NCBI GenBank assembly: GCA_003233295.1
Contig: QILJ01000093.1
Span: forward strand, 1 to 11,273
Reading direction: 5' to 3'
DNA length: 11,273 bases
Source of the DNA: Ignavibacteria bacterium
GTDB lineage: Bacteria > Bacteroidota > Ignavibacteria > Ignavibacteriales > Melioribacteraceae
Of this stretch, positions 8,857-11,273 are shown one piece after another. Below the pieces are notes generated by a model. The model was not told the DNA's origin. It made no database searches and was given only the letters and a program-made list of their open reading frames with translations. Each line of letters begins with the position of its first letter. Position 1 is the stretch's first letter. The position numbers and the translations under genes were made by a program.

Positions 8857-8985
8857 TGCACAACAATTCTGCTTTTTTGTGCAATACACGGAGTATATGC
8901 ACAACGATTGTGCATGTAAGAGCACACTTGCACAATATTTGCATTTTATTGTGCGCTTTCTTTTGCAATGCACTTTGATTGTGCA
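8857..8985. repeat. Phased array of eight alternating TGCACAA / TTGTGCA boxes
   Basis: Forward TGCACAA boxes start at 8857, 8898, 8929 and 8969 (the last reads TGCACTT). Reverse TTGTGCA boxes start at 8877, 8908, 8949 (TTGTGCG) and 8979. Orientation alternates strictly and starts are 20, 21, 10, 21, 20, 20 and 10 bases apart, near multiples of one DNA helical turn. The set reads as two 72-bp units, each with a wide pair (13-base gap) then a tight pair (3-base gap). The second pair, ATGCACAA-CGA-TTGTGCAT at 8897-8915, is a perfect 8-3-8 dyad; 8930-8954 is a perfect 8-9-8 dyad. The array starts four bases after the fic stop. It could be a clustered operator, a string of RNA hairpins, or iteron-like sites; the sequence does not decide which. 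Confidence 0.8.
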
Positions 8986-8990
8986 TATAG

Positions 8991-9004
8991 AAAAACATGT
9001 TTTT
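8991..9004. repeat. AAAAACATGTTTTT palindrome after the box array
   Basis: A perfect 14-bp palindrome lies five bases after the last array box and just before the ORF6N relic. It ends in TTTTT on both strands, so it could act as a weak bidirectional transcription stop, but the stem is almost all A:T and has no separate loop. It may simply mark the junction between array and relic. Confidence 0.3.
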
Positions 9005-9091
9005 GTCTAAAAATGGTTTGCCTTTTCTAAGATGAATCTTGAAGCTATGGCAATGATTGCGAATTTGAAAAAGGGAATTGAAGATGAGTAG
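9005..9091 (+). pseudogene. Relic 3' end of an ORF6N-family gene
   Basis: From 9011 to the TAG at 9089-9091 the frame reads KWFAFSKMNLEAMAMIANL then KKGIEDE. This matches the end of the intact ORF6N protein 1.9 kb downstream, KWFAFSKMDIQAMGMIANL ending in NSDE. Just upstream, GTCTAAAA at 9005-9012 equals GTCTAAAA in the intact gene at 10887-10894, the codons before DLGKK; the relic appears to have lost about 16 bases between two TAAAA copies, giving a TAA at 9008-9010. Everything 5' of this is gone and replaced by the box array. It shows that another ORF6N gene once lay between fic and the present KilA-N gene. Confidence 0.85.
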
Positions 9092-9209
9092 AAAAAACAC
9101 AAAGATTGAAGTTAAAGGCATATCCATTACTATTTTTCAATCAGATAAAAACGATTTAAAGTGGTCGAATTCGACCACTTTAGAAATGAAGACAGCTAAA
9201 ATCTTTTAA
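9084..9209 (+). pseudogene. Relic of a KilA-N domain gene with an internal deletion
   Basis: The ATG overlaps the ORF6N relic stop by eight bases (ATGAGTAG). It opens a 41-codon frame whose first 24 residues, MSRKNTKIEV then KGISITIFQSDKND, resemble the start of KilA-N proteins such as the intact gene at 9250. After GAT (9153-9155) the KilA-N reading continues in another frame as KVVEFDHFRNE (9158-9190), which aligns codon by codon with residues 63-73 of the intact protein (NYGEFATIKSQ). The intervening ISLTD and WLRNRNTLEYLG region is absent. In the intact gene both edges read GATTTT (Asp-Phe), so a deletion between these short repeats with loss of one T, about 121 nt, explains the relic. 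The downstream part is unrecognisable. A functional 41-residue peptide is less likely. Confidence 0.8.
9157..9182. repeat. 26-bp perfect palindrome in the KilA-N relic
   Basis: The left arm TAAAGTGGTCGAA and right arm TTCGACCACTTTA are exact reverse complements with no spacer, centred on GAATTC at 9167-9172. It covers the codons of FKVVEFDHF in the KilA-N reading. No T-run follows, so it is not a standard terminator. The intact KilA-N gene has a second long palindrome at the homologous codons with different arms. Confidence 0.9.
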
Positions 9210-9249
9210 TAACTATACCAATGTTGTAGATTGGAAATAATGAGATGAA

Positions 9250-10104
9250 ATGAGTAAAAAATATAAAAACATAGTGGTCTTAAATAATGAAATCACCATA
9301 ACAAATGATGATTTTATATCCTTAACGGATATGCTTAAATCCAAAGACGGAGATTTTTTTATCTCGGACTGGCTACGAAATCGAAACACGCTTGAATATC
9401 TTGGGATTTGGGAGCGTATTTATAATCCCGATTTTAATTATGGCGAATTCGCCACAATTAAAAGTCAATCAGGATTGCACAGTTACAAAATCAGCGTAAA
9501 AGAATGGGTTGAAAAAACAAATGCAATTGGTATCAATGCAAAAGCAGGCAGATACGGCGGAACTTATGCCCACAAAGACATTGCTTTTGAATTTGGGATG
9601 TGGATTAGTGCAGAATTTAAAATATACTTGGTAAAAGAGTTCCAGCGATTAAAGGAAAATGAACAGGGACAGCTTGAATGGAATGTAAAAAGGCAGCTAA
9701 CCAAAATAAATTACCGTATTCATACCGATGCAGTAAAGGAAAATCTGATACCCCAGAATCTTACGCCTAAACAGACAAGTTTTGTCTATGCCAGCGAAGC
9801 CGATGTTTTGAATATGGCTTTGTTTGGTAAAACTGCCAAGCAGTGGCGAGAAGAAAACCCCGATAAAAAAGGAAATATCCGTGATTATGCCAATGTAAGC
9901 CAATTGGTTTGTCTGGTAAATCTTGAAAATCTGAATGCTGTTTTTATTAACGAAGGATATGAGCAAAGCGAAAGACTGAGAAAACTAAACCAAATTGCCA
10001 TACAGCAGATGAAAATTTTGGTTCAAGACCACTCTGTTAAAATGTTAAACGACCAGTCTGCGTCCGCAGGACAGGCAGGCAAAAACGGAGGTGGCGATGA
10101 ATAA
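9250..10104 (+). CDS. KilA-N domain protein
   Basis: KilA-N is a DNA-binding domain common in phage and large DNA virus proteins, also found in accessory genes of bacterial R-M and defence loci. The 284-residue product carries it at about residues 1-140: DDFISLTDMLKSKDG, WLRNRNTLEYLGIWERIYNP, KISVKEWVEKTNAIGINAKAG, RYGGTYAHKDIAFEFGMWIS and FKIYLVKEFQRLKE. A second conserved segment (about 170-265) contains TPKQTSFVYASEADVLNMALFG, WREENPDKKGNIRDYA and LVCLVNLENLNAVFI; it accompanies this domain in Bacteroidota-like proteins and I do not know its function. The ATG follows the KilA-N relic by 40 bases with only a weak ribosome site. Its TAA lies inside an 8-nt overlap with the ORF6N gene. Its DNA target is unknown; the box array and palindromes nearby are candidates. 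Confidence 0.9.
   Translation: MSKKYKNIVVLNNEITITNDDFISLTDMLKSKDGDFFISDWLRNRNTLEYLGIWERIYNPDFNYGEFATIKSQSGLHSYKISVKEWVEKTNAIGINAKAGRYGGTYAHKDIAFEFGMWISAEFKIYLVKEFQRLKENEQGQLEWNVKRQLTKINYRIHTDAVKENLIPQNLTPKQTSFVYASEADVLNMALFGKTAKQWREENPDKKGNIRDYANVSQLVCLVNLENLNAVFINEGYEQSERLRKLNQIAIQQMKILVQDHSVKMLNDQSASAGQAGKNGGGDE
9432..9463. repeat. 32-bp near-perfect palindrome inside the intact KilA-N gene
   Basis: The left arm TTTTAATTATGGCGAA and right arm TTCGCCACAATTAAAA are reverse complements at 15 of 16 positions, centred on GAATTC at 9445-9450; the inner 14 bases (TGGCGAATTCGCCA) are perfect. It spans the codons of about F62 to K71 (FNYGEFATIK). It occupies the same codons as the palindrome in the relic but has different arm bases, so the symmetry rather than the sequence is shared. 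Confidence 0.85.
10087..10104 (+). promoter_or_regulatory. Ribosome site and 8-nt stop/start overlap, KilA-N to ORF6N
   Basis: GGAGG (10087-10091) is a strong ribosome binding site five bases before the ATG at 10097. This favours the ATG over the in-frame GTG at 10091, which overlaps the ribosome site itself. The KilA-N stop is inside the same eight bases, ATGAATAA (10097-10104), so a terminating ribosome is placed on the next start. Confidence 0.75.
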
Positions 10105-11008
10105 CGAACTAATAAATACACGAGACATCCAAAACCGCATTTTTCCCATTCGCGGTGTTCAGGTAATGATTGACAGTGACCTGGCAAAATTATATGGTGT
10201 GGAAACTAAAAATCTCAACTTAGCCGTGAAGCGTAATATTGAACGGTTCCCCCATAGTTTTCGTTTTCAGCTTACTCAAAAAGAGTATGAAAGTTTGAGG
10301 TTGCAAAATGAAACCTCAAAAACACAAAGAGGCGGAAGACGCTATCTGCCTTACGCTTTTACAGAACAAGGCGTTGCTATGCTTTCGGCAGTTCTTCGCA
10401 GTGAAACGGCTATAAAAGTTAGTGTTCAGATTATGAAAGCGTTTGTTGAAATGAAACGCTTTATTGCAAGTAATGCCGCACTATTTCAACGGCTTGAAAA
10501 TGTGGAAGTCAGACAGATAGAAACCGACAAAAAAGTAGATAAAATTTTTAAGGCGCTTGAAGACAAAAGTATAAAACCCAGGCAAGGTATTTTTTATGAT
10601 GGTCAAATATTTGATGCCTATGTATTTGTGGCCGATCTGATAAAATCTACCAAAAAATCAATTCTTCTGATTGATAACTACATTGACGAATCTGTTTTAC
10701 AGCTTTTTACCAAACGAAAGAAAAATGTTGCTGTAACCATTTACACCAAAAATATCACAAAAGTTTTGAAACAGGATTTGGAAAAATACAACAGGCAATA
10801 TCCTGAAATTAGAGTTGAAAAATTCACCAAAGCCCACGACCGTTTTTTGATTATTGACGATAACACCATTTATCACTTTGGAGCAAGTCTAAAAGATTTG
10901 GGTAAAAAGTGGTTCGCCTTTTCTAAAATGGATATACAAGCTATGGGAATGATTGCTAACCTGCCTGCGTTGAACGGTGCCGAAACGAAAGGGAATAGCG
11001 ATGAGTAA
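10097..11008 (+). CDS. ORF6N domain protein with a possible PLD-like C-terminal domain
   Basis: ORF6N is a DNA-binding domain first seen in phage proteins and frequent in accessory genes near type I R-M genes. The 303-residue product has it at about residues 8-115: IFPIRGVQVMIDSDLAKLYGV, NLAVKRNIERFPHSFRFQL, YLPYAFTEQGVAMLSAVLRS. A short, probably helical linker (about 120-155) follows. The C-terminal domain (about 160-285) contains FYDGQIFDAYVFVADLI, ILLIDNYIDESVL and H247-D-R249-FLII-D254, then FGASLKDLG. The HxRxxxxD spacing equals the HxKxxxxD motif of phospholipase D-like nucleases with Arg for Lys; that relationship is my inference. The start at 10097 rests on the GGAGG just upstream. 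It overlaps both neighbours by eight bases, and its last 25 or so codons are duplicated as a relic at 9005-9091. Confidence 0.9.
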   Translation: MNNELINTRDIQNRIFPIRGVQVMIDSDLAKLYGVETKNLNLAVKRNIERFPHSFRFQLTQKEYESLRLQNETSKTQRGGRRYLPYAFTEQGVAMLSAVLRSETAIKVSVQIMKAFVEMKRFIASNAALFQRLENVEVRQIETDKKVDKIFKALEDKSIKPRQGIFYDGQIFDAYVFVADLIKSTKKSILLIDNYIDESVLQLFTKRKKNVAVTIYTKNITKVLKQDLEKYNRQYPEIRVEKFTKAHDRFLIIDDNTIYHFGASLKDLGKKWFAFSKMDIQAMGMIANLPALNGAETKGNSDE

Positions 11009-11273
11009 AGGTTATATGTATATATTGAAATGTAGTGATGAAAGTTATTATACCGGAAGCACAAAAGATTTGGGACTGCGCTTAGCACAACATCAAGCGG
11101 GGGAAGGTGCAAATCATACAAAAAAACGATTGCCTGTAAAATTGGTTTATTTTGAAGAATATAAAAGAATTGATGAGGCTTTTTATAGAGAAAAACAAGT
11201 ACAAGGTTGGAGCAGAAAAAAGAAAGAAGCATTAATACCTAAGGCGGTAAACCGCAAAGAACAAATATTATAG
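11001..11273 (+). CDS. Small GIY-YIG domain nuclease
   Basis: GIY-YIG proteins are single-domain or modular endonucleases; the short stand-alone type is a putative DNA nuclease whose cellular role is mostly undefined. The 90-residue product is close to the usual length. It has the first motif as GYMYILKC (residues 4-11) and YYTGST (16-21), in place of literal GIY/YIG. The catalytic Arg equivalent is R27 in LGLRLAQHQ, and the metal-binding Glu is E64 in YREKQVQGW. LVYFEEY lies between, as in this family. The ATG at 11001 overlaps the ORF6N stop by eight bases (ATGAGTAA) and is preferred over an in-frame upstream ATG at 10977 because the domain starts directly after it and the junction matches the others here. 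The stop is the last codon of the window. Confidence 0.9.
   Translation: MSKGYMYILKCSDESYYTGSTKDLGLRLAQHQAGEGANHTKKRLPVKLVYFEEYKRIDEAFYREKQVQGWSRKKKEALIPKAVNRKEQIL

Noticed and set aside
8857..8985. CRISPR or TIGR-like guide array
   Set aside because: Boxes are only 7-8 bases, spacers alternate between 3 and 13-14 bases, and no Cas or NOP-domain protein is nearby. The geometry fits protein sites or hairpins better than guides.
8708..9010. A 100-codon + strand frame overlapping the fic 3' end, and a 124-codon - strand frame (8753-9127)
   Set aside because: Both run through the end of fic and the box array; their low-complexity Cys/His-rich translations come from the repeated TGCACAA boxes and resemble no family.
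9084..9209. A genuine 41-residue small protein
   Set aside because: The first half is a KilA-N N-terminus and KilA-N homology resumes in another frame, so a broken gene is the simpler reading.
9218..9234. CCAAT / ATTGG hairpin before the KilA-N start
   Set aside because: A 5-bp A/T-rich stem with a 7-base loop is expected often by chance.
10873..11232. A 119-codon - strand frame over the ORF6N/GIY-YIG junction
   Set aside because: It is antisense to two well supported coding regions and has no recognisable motif.

Overview
The window is an AT-rich bacterial chromosomal segment in which every supported gene lies on the + strand. Gene content, AT-rich codon use, a RecX with an extra N-terminal segment, TAnnTTTG-like promoter candidates and KilA-N/ORF6N accessory genes beside a type I restriction-modification (R-M) methylase suggest the Bacteroidota/Ignavibacteriota/Chlorobiota group. 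This placement is inference from protein flavour, not a computed assignment.

Positions 1-6167 look like ordinary chromosome. They hold the 3' end of a probable recA, recX overlapping it by one base, and a 189-bp spacer with inverted-repeat elements. Next is a glutaryl-CoA-dehydrogenase-type acyl-CoA dehydrogenase broken by a deletion of about 29 nt. Then come guaB (IMP dehydrogenase), a GT-B glycosyltransferase and purD. guaB and purD are both purine genes; the glycosyltransferase sits between them and overlaps purD by one base.

Positions 6221-11273 are an accessory region. A complete type I R-M methylase (hsdM) is followed with a 4-nt overlap by an autoinhibited Fic AMP-transferase. A 396-bp stretch without an intact gene follows. 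It holds eight TGCACAA/TTGTGCA boxes in strictly alternating orientation at 10- or 20/21-bp steps, then the relic 3' end of an ORF6N gene, then the relic 5' part of a KilA-N gene. After that come an intact KilA-N gene, an intact ORF6N gene and a small GIY-YIG nuclease gene. Three junctions in this train, one of them between the two relics, share the same 8-nt stop/start overlap (ATGARTAR). No hsdS or hsdR is visible; the window ends exactly on the GIY-YIG stop codon.

The most interesting signals are: (1) the helically phased box array behind fic; (2) a 26-bp perfect palindrome in the KilA-N relic and a 32-bp near-perfect palindrome at the homologous codons of the intact KilA-N gene, with different but self-complementary arms around GAATTC; (3) the nested relics and uniform 8-nt overlaps, which suggest an accessory slot within a type I R-M locus where genes are swapped like cassettes.
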